Assembly (NCBI RefSeq): GCF_002285435.1
Contig: NZ_NSBT01000037.1
Span: forward strand, 496,001-560,000
Origin: Actibacterium ureilyticum
GTDB taxonomy: Bacteria; Pseudomonadota; Alphaproteobacteria; Rhodobacterales; Rhodobacteraceae
Direction: 5' to 3'
DNA length: 64,000 nucleotides
In this document: positions 43,543 through 52,255 of the stretch, piece after piece
Position numbering within the stretch: the stretch's first letter is position 1
Layout of the letters: each line of letters opens with the position of its first letter
Notes under the pieces: generated by a model
Databases searched by the model: none
The model's input: the letters and a program-made list of their open reading frames with translations, nothing else
What the model was told of the DNA's origin: nothing
Translations under genes and position numbers: made by a program

Positions 43543-44679
43543 GTGAACCTTATCTTATCTCGTGTCGTCCGGGCGGTATCGCTCTGTGTGGTTGCCGGAT
43601 CGCTGGCCGCCTGCGGATTGCCGCGCTCGGGCCCCAACAAATCCGAGATCTATTCCGGTTCGGTCCAGAAACAGGGCAATGCCTTTGTCGTCGGTGTGAA
43701 TGACCGCGTGACCCGCGCGACCGCCGTTGCGCCGGGCCTGGGCTTTTCAGCCGGGTTCCGCAACGCCAGCGTGCTGGGGTCCGACACGATCAATCCCGGC
43801 GACACGCTGGGCCTGACGATCTATGAAAACGTCGATGACGGGCTGCTGTCGAACCAAGGCGTGAATGCCAGCGTTCTGGAGGAGGTTCAGGTCGACGGCG
43901 CGGGCTATATCTTTATCCCCTATGCCGGTCGCATCCGCGCGGCGGGCAATTCGCCCGAACGGCTGCGCCAGATCATCACCGAGAAACTGGACACCCAGAC
44001 CCCCGATCCGCAGGTGATCGTGCGCCGTCTGGCCGGGGACGGGGCCACCGTTTCGGTCGCGGGCACCATCGCCCAACAGGGTGTCTTCCCGATCGAACGC
44101 CCCACCCGCACGCTCAGCTCGATGCTGGCGGCGGCGGGCGGCATCACGATCTCGCCCGAGATCGCCCAGGTCACCGTGATCCGCGGTGGCCATCGCGGCA
44201 AGATCTGGTTCCAGGATCTTTACGTCAATCCCGGTGCCGATATCGCCCTGCGCGGCGGCGACCGCATCCTGGTCGAGGAAGACAGCCGCGCCTTTACCGC
44301 GCTTGGCGCCACCGGCGCGCAAAGCCGGGTTCAGTTCGAAACCCAGACCCTGTCGGCGCTGGAAGCCATCGCCCAGGTCGGCGGGCTGAGCACCAATCTG
44401 GCCGATCCCAAGGGTGTGTTCATCCTGCGCGATGAACCCTCGGCCGTTGCCAACAGCGTGCTGGGCCGCAGCGACCTGCAGGGCGATCAGCGCATGGTCT
44501 ATGTGCTGGACCTGACCGAGCCCAACGGCATGTTCATGGCCCGCGATTTCGTGATCCGCGACGGCGACACCGTTTATGTGACCGAAGCGCCGTTCGTCCA
44601 ATGGTCGAAGACTCTGGGCGCAATCACCGGCTCGCTGACCGCCGCGAATTCTGTGGAACAGCTGTCCACTGGGAACTGA
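43543..44679 (+). CDS. Polysaccharide export lipoprotein, KpsD/Wza-like
   Basis: A 378-residue outer-membrane export protein. The lipobox is LAAC with Cys24 after a basic/hydrophobic signal. A poly-export domain follows (INPGDTLGLTIYENVDDGLL, VQVDGAGYIFIPYAGRIRAA) and then two SLBB-like domains (VSVAGTIAQQGVFPIERPTR and RVQFETQTLSALEAIAQVGG). It should form the outer-membrane channel for capsule. Start is GTG at 43543 with CAGGGAG upstream. It begins 75 bp after kpsS and ends 7 bp before kpsC. Confidence 0.88.
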   Translation: MNLILSRVVRAVSLCVVAGSLAACGLPRSGPNKSEIYSGSVQKQGNAFVVGVNDRVTRATAVAPGLGFSAGFRNASVLGSDTINPGDTLGLTIYENVDDGLLSNQGVNASVLEEVQVDGAGYIFIPYAGRIRAAGNSPERLRQIITEKLDTQTPDPQVIVRRLAGDGATVSVAGTIAQQGVFPIERPTRTLSSMLAAAGGITISPEIAQVTVIRGGHRGKIWFQDLYVNPGADIALRGGDRILVEEDSRAFTALGATGAQSRVQFETQTLSALEAIAQVGGLSTNLADPKGVFILRDEPSAVANSVLGRSDLQGDQRMVYVLDLTEPNGMFMARDFVIRDGDTVYVTEAPFVQWSKTLGAITGSLTAANSVEQLSTGN

Positions 44680-44686
44680 GGCCGGC

Positions 44687-46681
44687 ATGACCGGCCCCGG
44701 CGCCCCGGCGCAGCGGCTTTTCGTCTATAATGGCGGTTTTCTGACCCAGACGCGTATCCGGCGCATTCTGGAACTGGCGGGCTATCAGATCCGGCTGGGC
44801 GCGCCGGGGCCGGATGACCTTGTGGGCGTCTGGGGGCAATCCGCCACAGCGCCCAGGGGCGAGGCCGTGGCCGATTGGCGCGACACCCCGGTTCTGCGGG
44901 TCGAGGATGCGTTCCTGCGCTCGGTCCTGCCGGGGCGCGACGGTGCGCCGCCGCTGGGGCTGCTGCTGGACCGGTCGGGCGTGCATTTCGATCCCGCCCG
45001 CCCGTCCGATCTGGAAACCCTGCTGGCCACCCATCCGCTGGACGATCACGCGCTGCTGGAACGCGCGCGCGTGGCCGCCACCCGGCTGCGCGATCTGCAC
45101 CTGTCGAAATACTGCAATTTCGACCCGGCCCTGCCGGTGCCCGATCCGGGCTATGTGCTGGTGATCGACCAGACGCAGGGCGATGCCTCGGTCACCGCCA
45201 GCGGCGCGACGCTGGCCACGTTCCGCGAGATGCTGGCCTTTGCCGAGATCGAAAACCCCGGCGCGCGCATCCTGATCAAGACCCATCCCGAAACCCGTGG
45301 CGGCCACCGCCCGGGCTATTTCACCGCCGAACAGGTGGCCGGGCGCGCCACGCTGATCGACGATCCGGTCTCGCCCTGGGCGCTGATGGAAGGCGCGGTC
45401 GCGGTCTATACCGTGTCCTCGCAGCTGGGATTCGAGGCGATCATGGCGGGCCACAAGCCGCGCGTCTTTGGCCAGCCGTTCTATGGCGGCTGGGGTCTGA
45501 CGCAGGACGAAAACCCGGTGCCGCGCCGCGAACGCACCCTGACCCGCGCCCAGCTTTTCGCCGCCGCGATGATCCTGGCGCCCACCTGGTACGACCCCTG
45601 CCGCGACCGGCTGTGTACCTTGGAACAGGTGATCGACCAGCTTGCGGCCCAGACCCGCGCCTGGCGCGAAGATCGCACCGGCTGGCAGGCCAGCGGTATG
45701 CGCCTGTGGAAGCGCCCGCATATCCAGAAATTCTTCGGCGCGGTCGCGCCCGTGCGCTTTGCCGATACACCGCCACAGGACAACCGCCGCCAGATGGTCT
45801 GGGCCAGCCGGGCCGAGGTGGCTCACGATGCCGTGCGGGTCGAGGATGGCTTCCTGCGCTCGCGCGGGTTGGGCGCGGCGCTCACCCCGCCGCTGTCGCT
45901 CGTGTGTGACGATCTGGGGATTTATTACGACCCGACCCGCGAAAGCCGGTTGGAGCAGCTGATCACCGCCGCCGCCAACCTGCGCCCCGATCAGATCCGC
46001 CGGGCCGAGCGGCTGATCGCGCGGGTCACGGATGCAGGCCTGTCGAAATACAATCAGGGCACCCCGCCGCCCGAGCTACCCGAAGGGCGGCGGATATTGG
46101 TACCGGGACAGGTCGAGGACGATGCCTCGATCCGCCTTGGCTGTGGCGATATCCGCACCAATCTGGCCCTGCTGGAGCGGGTCCGCGCGGAAAACCCCGA
46201 TGCGCTGGTGATCTATAAACCCCATCCGGATGTCGTGGCGGGCCTGCGCCCCGGGGCGGTGGCCCCCGACGCGGCATTGGCCCATGCCGATCTGATCGTG
46301 ACCGGCACCGATCCCGCCGCCCTGCTGCCCCAGGTCGATGCGATCTGGACCCTGACCTCGCTTCTGGGGTTCGAGGCGCTGTTGCGCGGTCGGACCGTCA
46401 CCTGTCTGGGGATGCCGTTCTATGCCGGCTGGGGGCTGACCCGCGATCTTATGCCCGCGCCCGACCGGCGACAGGCCCGGCCCGGCCTGGCCGGTCTGGT
46501 CCATGCCACGCTGATCGGCTATCCGCGCTATTTCGACCCGATCAGCGGCCAGCCCTGCCCGGTCGAGGTCGTGGTCGACCGTCTGGCCAGCGGCACCGAC
46601 CTGCCCCGCGCGCCGGGGTTGCGGGTATTGTCGAAGCTACAGGGGCTTTTCGCCGGGGCCGCGCCTTTCTGGCGGGGATAG
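44687..46681 (+). CDS. kpsC: Capsular polysaccharide export protein KpsC (two-domain beta-Kdo transferase)
   Basis: A 664-residue KpsC with two similar halves, each a Kdo transferase. The repeated pieces are TPVLRVEDAFLRS/AVRVEDGFLRSRG, LLLDRSGVHFDP/LVCDDLGIYYDP, RIRRILELAGYQIR near the start and RPHIQKFFGAVAP in the middle, and QPFYGGWGLTQDENP/MPFYAGWGLTRDLMP. KpsC extends the Kdo linker begun by KpsS. It follows the KpsD-like gene closely (7 bp), completing the block. Confidence 0.93.
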   Translation: MTGPGAPAQRLFVYNGGFLTQTRIRRILELAGYQIRLGAPGPDDLVGVWGQSATAPRGEAVADWRDTPVLRVEDAFLRSVLPGRDGAPPLGLLLDRSGVHFDPARPSDLETLLATHPLDDHALLERARVAATRLRDLHLSKYCNFDPALPVPDPGYVLVIDQTQGDASVTASGATLATFREMLAFAEIENPGARILIKTHPETRGGHRPGYFTAEQVAGRATLIDDPVSPWALMEGAVAVYTVSSQLGFEAIMAGHKPRVFGQPFYGGWGLTQDENPVPRRERTLTRAQLFAAAMILAPTWYDPCRDRLCTLEQVIDQLAAQTRAWREDRTGWQASGMRLWKRPHIQKFFGAVAPVRFADTPPQDNRRQMVWASRAEVAHDAVRVEDGFLRSRGLGAALTPPLSLVCDDLGIYYDPTRESRLEQLITAAANLRPDQIRRAERLIARVTDAGLSKYNQGTPPPELPEGRRILVPGQVEDDASIRLGCGDIRTNLALLERVRAENPDALVIYKPHPDVVAGLRPGAVAPDAALAHADLIVTGTDPAALLPQVDAIWTLTSLLGFEALLRGRTVTCLGMPFYAGWGLTRDLMPAPDRRQARPGLAGLVHATLIGYPRYFDPISGQPCPVEVVVDRLASGTDLPRAPGLRVLSKLQGLFAGAAPFWRG

Positions 46682-46713
46682 CGTGCAGAGAAGGGCTGGT
46701 TTGAGCGCATTAT

Positions 46714-47607
46714 TCATGATTTCTGCACCGCGGCCAAAGTCGGCTTTGTCGATACTGGCTTCGATCTCAGCGCGTATTGACCAACGAACACGCTCAGGAG
46801 GACGACAATCACTCCAATGCTTTGCGGAACACTCAGTGTTTCATTGAGAAAGAACCAACCGAGCAAAGCCGCACTCATTGGACTTAAAAGGCCCAGTATC
46901 GAAGCCGCAGTTGGTTGGATGATACGGATGCCGCGCAACCAAATAATGTATGTCAGGGCCGCGCCGATAAAGCCCAGATAGGCTAGTCCCAAGACGTTCG
47001 TTCCGCTGATGGTCGACCAATTTGTTGGCGCAAAAAGTGCGAAGGGCACTAAGAGCAAACCGCCAGCCGTCAATTGCCAACTCGTAAAGGTCAGAGCGCT
47101 GACTGGCGGCTGCCATTTTCGGCTCAGCACGCTGCCGAAGGCCATGGACGCAGACCCAGCAATACCGGCAACAACCCCCCACATATCCAGCTTTGCTGCG
47201 GGTGTAAGGACGAGGAGTGCGACCCCGACAACGCCCGCAGCGACTGCAAACAGTGAAAGCACTTTGACTGGTGATCCAAGCAAGAAACGAGATGCGAAGA
47301 TAACCACAAACGGCTGCAATGCCCCCATCACGGCTGCGACGCCCCCGGGCAAACGATAAGCGGCAAAGAAAAGCAGCGACCAAAATATCGCGAAATTTAA
47401 CGCACCCAAAACGAACATCTTCCAGACCCAGTGACCATGAGGGACTTGGCGAACCAGACACAGTAATAGCAGGCCTGCTGGCAGAGCGCGCAGGACGGAC
47501 ACGGTCAGCGGATCAAGGTTGGGCAAGAACTGTGTGGTGACGATGTAACTGCTCCCCCACACAAGCGGGGCCAGTGCCGTGAGGGCGAGGTCATAGGGGC
47601 GGGACAT
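46714..47607 (-). CDS. EamA family transporter (DMT superfamily)
   Basis: A 297-residue protein with about ten membrane helices and two EamA halves (LTALAPLVWGSSYIVTTQFL at the start; GLAYLGFIGAALTYIIWLRG and LGLLSPMSAALLGWFFLNET in the second). Such carriers export amino acids, metabolites or drugs. Base composition is clearly less GC-rich than the surroundings. The start at 47607 is preferred over the open frame to 47646. It is divergent from a MarR gene with shared operator-like repeats, so the MarR protein probably controls it. Confidence 0.88.
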   Translation of the reverse strand: MSRPYDLALTALAPLVWGSSYIVTTQFLPNLDPLTVSVLRALPAGLLLLCLVRQVPHGHWVWKMFVLGALNFAIFWSLLFFAAYRLPGGVAAVMGALQPFVVIFASRFLLGSPVKVLSLFAVAAGVVGVALLVLTPAAKLDMWGVVAGIAGSASMAFGSVLSRKWQPPVSALTFTSWQLTAGGLLLVPFALFAPTNWSTISGTNVLGLAYLGFIGAALTYIIWLRGIRIIQPTAASILGLLSPMSAALLGWFFLNETLSVPQSIGVIVVLLSVFVGQYALRSKPVSTKPTLAAVQKS

Positions 47608-47620
47608 GGGGGTCTCCAAT

Positions 47621-47668
47621 TTATCTTGATGTAGAGATAAATGCATTTAACTTGACGTCAAGATAAAA
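47621..47668. promoter_or_regulatory. Operator-like inverted repeats between eamA and marR
   Basis: A perfect 12-bp palindrome CTTGACGTCAAG (47651-47662) lies in the wider near-palindrome TTTAACTTGACGTCAAGATA (47647-47666). A related imperfect one, ATCTTGATGTAGAGAT, is at 47623-47638. They fill the 80-bp gap between the divergent starts and are good candidates for MarR binding. Confidence 0.65.
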
Positions 47669-47687
47669 ACCTATTCTGTGTTTCAGC

Positions 47688-48176
47688 ATGTTCGATATTG
47701 AAGACATCAGAGCGCAATGGGCCAAACAGCGGCCAGATATAGACACAGGGCCAATGGGCTTGATTGGCAGGGTGGTCAGATTGTCGACGCTTTACAGCGA
47801 ACAGATGGGCAAGACCTTTGCAAAACACGGGCTGACCGCAGCGAGTTTTGATGTGTTGGCCACGCTCCTAAGGTCGGGACCGCCCCATGCGTTGTCGCCG
47901 AACCAACTACTGGCGACGATGATGGTAACGTCAGGCACAATGACTAACCGCATTGACCAACTTGAAAAGGATGGTTTCGTGGCGCGTGTGCCGAACCCTC
48001 AGGACAAGCGCAGTGTCCATGTGAAGCTCACAGCGAGCGGGATCAGGAAGATTGATGCCGCCGTGTCAGATCACGTCGTTGTTCAGAAACGACTGGTCGA
48101 AGGGCTGTCCGAATTGGATCAGTCTGAGCTGAACACCATACTGGACAAATGCCTTTCGTCCTTCGCGGATAGGTAA
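47688..48176 (+). CDS. MarR family transcriptional regulator
   Basis: A 162-residue MarR protein with the winged HTH GLTAASFDVLATLLRSGPPH, SPNQLLATMMVTSGTMTNRI, DQLEKDGFVARVPNPQDKRS. A C-terminal dimer helix follows. Its codon use is lower in GC than nearby genes, as is the divergent EamA transporter, so the pair probably arrived together. It likely represses eamA and itself. Confidence 0.92.
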   Translation: MFDIEDIRAQWAKQRPDIDTGPMGLIGRVVRLSTLYSEQMGKTFAKHGLTAASFDVLATLLRSGPPHALSPNQLLATMMVTSGTMTNRIDQLEKDGFVARVPNPQDKRSVHVKLTASGIRKIDAAVSDHVVVQKRLVEGLSELDQSELNTILDKCLSSFADR

Positions 48177-48275
48177 AAAGCAGACATTACTAGCTCTTCA
48201 TCGAACGGCAACAAAGTCCCGCGAAGCGGCCTTTTGGCCACATCACTTCCAAGCCTAGCCGCGTAGGGTGGGTTT

Positions 48276-49391
48276 TCAACCCACCGCCCCGGACCGCTCC
48301 CACCGGTGCAACACGTCATTGCCGATGGCGCGCGCCTCGACCAGGTGGAACCGGTGCGCATCCGCCAGCCGTTCCAGCCCCATCACCCCCAGCGCGGGCG
48401 TGCCTTCGGCGCCGATGGCCAGCCCGGCGGTAAAGCCCACCAGCTCGTCCACCAGCCCCGCGTTCAGAAGCGAGGCCGCGAACGCCCCGCCCCCCTCGCA
48501 GAAGACCCGGGTCAGGCCGGTTTCGCCCAACGCGCGCAGCATCGCGGCGGGCTCGATCTGGCGCGTGGTGCCGGTGTCCACCGGGATCAGCCGCGCGCCC
48601 AGCTCGGCCCAGGCCGCGCAACGCTCTGCCGGGGCATCCGGCCCGTGCAACAGCCAGACCGGCACATCGCGCGCGGTGCGGGCCAGCTTGCCATCAAGCG
48701 GCAGGTCCAGCCGACGGCTGCAAACGATCCGCACCGGTTGCCGCGCCACGCCGATATCGCGCACGGTCAGCGACGGATCATCGGCCCGCGCCGTTCCCGC
48801 GCCAACCATCACCGCATCGTGCCGCGCACGCAGCGCATGCACGTATCGCCGTGCCTCGGGGCCCGTGATCCACTGACTTTCGCCGGTGGCCAGCGCAATG
48901 CGCCCGTCAAAGGATCCCGCCAGTTTCAGGGTGACCATCGGGCGCCCGGCACGGCGGGCCAACAGAAAGCCGCGATGGGCGCGCTCGGCCCGGTCGGCCA
49001 GAACACCGGTCTCGACCGCAATGCCCGCCGCGCGCAACATCGCGTGTCCGCCGCCATCGACACGCGGATCGGGGTCCTGCAATGCGGTGACCACCCGCGC
49101 CACACCCGCTGCGATCAGCGCCGAGGCACAAGGCGGCGTCTGGCCGGTATGGGCGCAAGGCTCCAGCGTGACATAGGCGGTGGCGCCGCGCGCGGCCTCA
49201 GCGGCCTTGGCCAGCGCGACGACCTCGGCATGAGGACGCCCGCCGGGCTGGGTCCAGCCGCGCCCGACGATCCGGCCATCCCGCACGATCACGCAGCCCA
49301 CCGCCGGGTTGGGCCAGCATTGCCCCATCCCGCGCGCGCCCAGCGACAGCGCAAGCGCCATGAACCGGGCATCCTGGCCTTTCTGGCTCAC
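48276..49391 (-). CDS. ribD: Bifunctional deaminase/reductase RibD
   Basis: A 371-residue enzyme for two steps of riboflavin synthesis. The deaminase zinc site is HAEVVAL (His54, Glu56) with [11 protein letters not shown] (Cys79, Cys88). The reductase half has [20 protein letters not shown] and [20 protein letters not shown], and near the end [20 protein letters not shown]. Its ATG overlaps the nrdR stop by 4 nt. In the usual gene order ribE would follow; here it is 6.3 kb away behind the capsule block. Confidence 0.95.
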   Translation of the reverse strand: MSQKGQDARFMALALSLGARGMGQCWPNPAVGCVIVRDGRIVGRGWTQPGGRPHAEVVALAKAAEAARGATAYVTLEPCAHTGQTPPCASALIAAGVARVVTALQDPDPRVDGGGHAMLRAAGIAVETGVLADRAERAHRGFLLARRAGRPMVTLKLAGSFDGRIALATGESQWITGPEARRYVHALRARHDAVMVGAGTARADDPSLTVRDIGVARQPVRIVCSRRLDLPLDGKLARTARDVPVWLLHGPDAPAERCAAWAELGARLIPVDTGTTRQIEPAAMLRALGETGLTRVFCEGGGAFAASLLNAGLVDELVGFTAGLAIGAEGTPALGVMGLERLADAHRFHLVEARAIGNDVLHRWERSGAVG

Positions 49392-49855
49392 TCTTCCGGC
49401 GGGGTGGGCGGACGCAGCTCGTGGACGAAATCCTCGAAATCGTCTGCGGCCTGGAAGTTCTTGTAAACGCTGGCAAACCGCACATAGGCCACGGTGTCGA
49501 TCCGCGCCAGCGCCTCCATCACGATCTCGCCGATGGTCTTCGACGGGATGTCGGTTTCGCCCATGCTTTCCAGCCGCCGCACGATGCCCGAAATCATCTG
49601 GTCCATCCGTTCGGGGTCGACGGGGCGTTTCTGCAACGCGATGCGGATCGAGCGTTCAAGCTTGTCGCGGTCGAAATCCTCGCGCCGGCCATTGGATTTG
49701 ACCACCACCAGATCGCGCAGCTGCACCCGTTCATAGGTGGTGAACCGTCCGCCGCAGGCCGGGCAGAACCGCCGCCGCCGGATTGCGACGTGATCCTCGG
49801 CCGGGCGCGAATCCTTCACCTGTGTGTCGATATTTCCGCAAAACGGACAGCGCAT
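49388..49855 (-). CDS. nrdR: Transcriptional repressor NrdR
   Basis: A 155-residue NrdR that senses ATP/dATP and represses ribonucleotide reductase genes. The zinc ribbon has Cys3, Cys6, Cys31 and Cys34. The ATP-cone follows ([20 protein letters not shown]). The tail (RPPTPPEE) is typical of alphaproteobacterial versions. It is co-translated with ribD. Confidence 0.96.
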   Translation of the reverse strand: MRCPFCGNIDTQVKDSRPAEDHVAIRRRRFCPACGGRFTTYERVQLRDLVVVKSNGRREDFDRDKLERSIRIALQKRPVDPERMDQMISGIVRRLESMGETDIPSKTIGEIVMEALARIDTVAYVRFASVYKNFQAADDFEDFVHELRPPTPPEE

Positions 49856-49882
49856 GACCTCTCCCTCGGCCTCTTACCCCAG

Positions 49883-49891
49883 TTATCCACA
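49883..49891. promoter_or_regulatory. DnaA-box-like site upstream of nrdR
   Basis: TTATCCACA is an exact match to the strict DnaA box and lies 28 bp before the nrdR start. It is a single site, so it is not an origin; it could let DnaA affect nrdR-ribD expression, or be chance. Confidence 0.4.
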
Positions 49892-49973
49892 GCCACTATA
49901 TGGCGCCCGCGAGGGATTGGGTAGACGGAAATTGACACCACCAGATGCAGATTGCGGCCCTCCGTTGCGCCGG

Positions 49974-50402
49974 TCACCGCAGAAGATGCGCCGCCACCTG
50001 ACGCTGATGCGGGGCATCGCGATGTTCGAACAGATAGATCCCCTGCCACGTGCCCAGCACGGGCCGCCCGTCCGCCACGGGCACCTGCAGGCTGACCGGC
50101 AGCAGCGCGGCCTTGATATGGGCGGGCATGTCGTCCGGCCCCTCGTAGGTGTGGGTCAGATAGGACATGGATGGATCGGTCGTGGGCGGCACCAGCCGTT
50201 GAAAGAAATTGCGCAGATCCGTCCGCACCTCGGGGTCGGCGTTTTCCTGGATCAGCAGGCTGCACGAGGTATGGCGCACGAAGAGCGTCAACAGCCCATC
50301 GCCGCCCTGCCCGGCCACCCAGGCCGTCACCTCGCGGGTGAATTCATAAAGACCCTGCCCCCGGGTCGCGATGGTGAAACTGCGCTGCACCGGTCCCGTC
50401 AA
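49974..50402 (-). CDS. yjbQ: YjbQ family protein (secondary thiamine-phosphate synthase-like)
   Basis: A 142-residue YjbQ fold protein: GLYEFTREVTAWVAGQGGDG, LLTLFVRHTSCSLLIQENAD, the metal-binding YLTHTYEGPDDMPAHIKAAL and LGTWQGIYLFEHRDAPHQR. Members have weak thiamine-phosphate synthase activity in vitro; the true role is open. The best start is TTG at 50402, overlapping the stop of the upstream lipoprotein gene (TTGA). It probably depends on translation of that gene. Confidence 0.9.
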   Translation of the reverse strand: MTGPVQRSFTIATRGQGLYEFTREVTAWVAGQGGDGLLTLFVRHTSCSLLIQENADPEVRTDLRNFFQRLVPPTTDPSMSYLTHTYEGPDDMPAHIKAALLPVSLQVPVADGRPVLGTWQGIYLFEHRDAPHQRQVAAHLLR

Positions 50403-50860
50403 AGCCCCTCGGGATCCCAGAAATAGGGCAGGATCCGCATGCAGGCCGACGCGCCGTCTGCCGCGCGGAAACTGTCGCCCGGGCGCGCCACGCTGCGCTG
50501 ATAATCCCCGCGCAACCCCTCGGCGGCATCCAGCGTTTCGGCGCCGGGGCGGATGGTGAACAGCACGCCGCGTTCTCCCGCCCCCCTGGGCCGCACGACA
50601 TAGATGCGCGTGGCCGGGTCCTGGCCCAGCGTCGTCTTCACATAGTCGCCCGCCGAACACATGAATTCTTCGGTCCAGTCACCGGGCCGCGCGATCACCT
50701 CGAACGTGCCGGGGCTTTCGGAATGGCCGACGATCCGGTTGCCGATCGGGCTGCGGTCATCGGGCAGGATATCGGGCAAGGGGCGCGGGGCGGTCACGCA
50801 GGCGCCCAGCGTCAGCGCCACGCCCAACAGGCCAAGTCCGGAATGCGTTTTGTGTTTCAT
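50399..50860 (-). CDS. Small predicted lipoprotein, unrecognised
   Basis: A 153-residue protein with the lipobox LGAC at the end of a 21-residue signal (MKHKTHSGLGLLGVALTLGA). The mature part contains PGTFEVIARPGDWTEEFMCS and RIYVVRPRGAGERGVLFTIR, and ends CMRILPYFWDPEGL with two more cysteines. I know no family. It is coupled to yjbQ by a 4-nt overlap. Confidence 0.75.
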   Translation of the reverse strand: MKHKTHSGLGLLGVALTLGACVTAPRPLPDILPDDRSPIGNRIVGHSESPGTFEVIARPGDWTEEFMCSAGDYVKTTLGQDPATRIYVVRPRGAGERGVLFTIRPGAETLDAAEGLRGDYQRSVARPGDSFRAADGASACMRILPYFWDPEGL

Positions 50861-51173
50861 GAGCCATCCTTGCATAGGGGACCGCAAAAGTGTCTGTGAC
50901 ACATCGATGCTGCGCTGTACCAGCGCGCGGCCGGGTTTTCGGCCACCAGCACGGAACGTCGCGCATGCAAGCATACAGGCCCCAACCCCGGATCGCGATG
51001 GCGAAACGTCGGTGCAGCTACCCTTTACACCCATGCCGCTATCCACCCCGGATCCACCGCCGTGGTCGACAACGCAATGAACAACATGTGTGCTGCACAG
51101 ACCTTGTCGAATTCCACAGGTGCGTTAATGAATATCGGGCCACCCTGCCGGAACATCACTGGAAGTCAAGAAA
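50861..51173. other. Gene-free 313-bp stretch between divergent genes
   Basis: No reliable gene is seen. It must contain the promoters of the lipoprotein gene (minus) and of the glycosyltransferase (plus). Base composition is a little poorer in GC than the neighbours toward the right end. Confidence 0.5.
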
Positions 51174-52196
51174 TTGGAGATCGCATTGCCTGCCTTGAAC
51201 GGGATTGTCGGGATCGCGACGATCAAGAACGAGGCCGACATCATCGAACCGATGATCCGACATAACCTGCGCTTTCTCGACAGCCTTGTGGTTGTCGACA
51301 ATTGCAGCAGCGACCAAAGCCTGGCCACCGTTCTTGCCATGCGCGAAGAGTTTCCAGGGCGGCTGATCGTGCGGCGGGACGCCCGCATGGGGCATGTGCA
51401 GCGGCAGATCTTGAATGATCTGGCCATCGAACTGGCGGCGCAGGGTGACATCGCTTGCCTTGTTCCGCTGGATGCGGACGAGCTGATCCGCGCCGACCGT
51501 TCACTGTTCCGGCAAACGCTGCTGCAGGAAATCCGACCGGTGCGCATGCCATGGGTGACCTATGTGCCGACCCCCTTGGATGAGCAGGACGAGAAGAACC
51601 CCATCTGCAGGATCACGCGCCGGCGTCAGCAAGAGCCGAAGCAATGGTTCAAAACGACCTTTCCGATCCATCTTGTCGGCCAGGCAGAGCTGAGCCCCGG
51701 CAATCACCGACTGATTGGGAAAGGCCATACGCCAATGCGTCTGCGCGGATTTCGGCCCAGACCGCCGAAACCGGATCTGGCAGCGCGCACGGTCGCGGGG
51801 CTAAGCCTTGCGCATTATCCCGTGCGCAGCAGGGAACAGCTTTTCACAAAGGTCGTGATCGGTGCGTTGAACATGCGCCTGCGCACAGGTGGAAAGACGC
51901 GTGAAGGTTTCCATTGGCACGAGGCGGCAAGGACGTTCATTGAAAATCGCGGCATGAGCGATGCGGAATTCTATGACACCGCCCGGCGCTATGCGGTCAC
52001 TTACCCTGTTGCCCTGGTCGAGGACCCGCTGGATTTGCACGATGCGGATCGACCCCTGCGCTTCCCGGTCGAGGATCAGGCGCAGCTCGTGCTCAAGCTG
52101 CTGGGGTTCGCGCAGGAATGTGTCGATGCCTTTGGCACGCCCCCTCGCGGCGTCCGTCAAAGATGGACCAAGGGGCGGCGGCACCCGGCAGCTTGA
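51174..52196 (+). CDS. Glycosyltransferase family 2-like protein
   Basis: A protein of up to 340 residues with a GT-A core: GIATIKNEADIIEPMIRHNL, RFLDSLVVVDNCSSDQSLAT, and the DxD motif in LVPLDADELIRAD. The rest lacks membrane helices. The start is uncertain; TTG at 51174 has GGAAG upstream and TTG at 51186 follows a GGAG. It resembles stand-alone glycosyltransferases that act on cell-surface sugars. The substrate is not predictable. Confidence 0.75.
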   Translation: MEIALPALNGIVGIATIKNEADIIEPMIRHNLRFLDSLVVVDNCSSDQSLATVLAMREEFPGRLIVRRDARMGHVQRQILNDLAIELAAQGDIACLVPLDADELIRADRSLFRQTLLQEIRPVRMPWVTYVPTPLDEQDEKNPICRITRRRQQEPKQWFKTTFPIHLVGQAELSPGNHRLIGKGHTPMRLRGFRPRPPKPDLAARTVAGLSLAHYPVRSREQLFTKVVIGALNMRLRTGGKTREGFHWHEAARTFIENRGMSDAEFYDTARRYAVTYPVALVEDPLDLHDADRPLRFPVEDQAQLVLKLLGFAQECVDAFGTPPRGVRQRWTKGRRHPAA

Positions 52197-52231
52197 GGTT
52201 CAGGGCTGCAAGGCGCGCCATACAAACGAAA

Positions 52232-52251
52232 ACGGCGCCCGCAGGCGCCGT
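52232..52251 (-). terminator. Terminator of rpoD
   Basis: A perfect 8-bp stem ACGGCGCC (52232-52239)/GGCGCCGT (52244-52251) with a CGCA loop. The A-rich run before it gives a TTTTCGTTT tail on the minus strand. It begins 4 bp past the rpoD stop. Confidence 0.85.
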
Positions 52252-52255
52252 CCCA

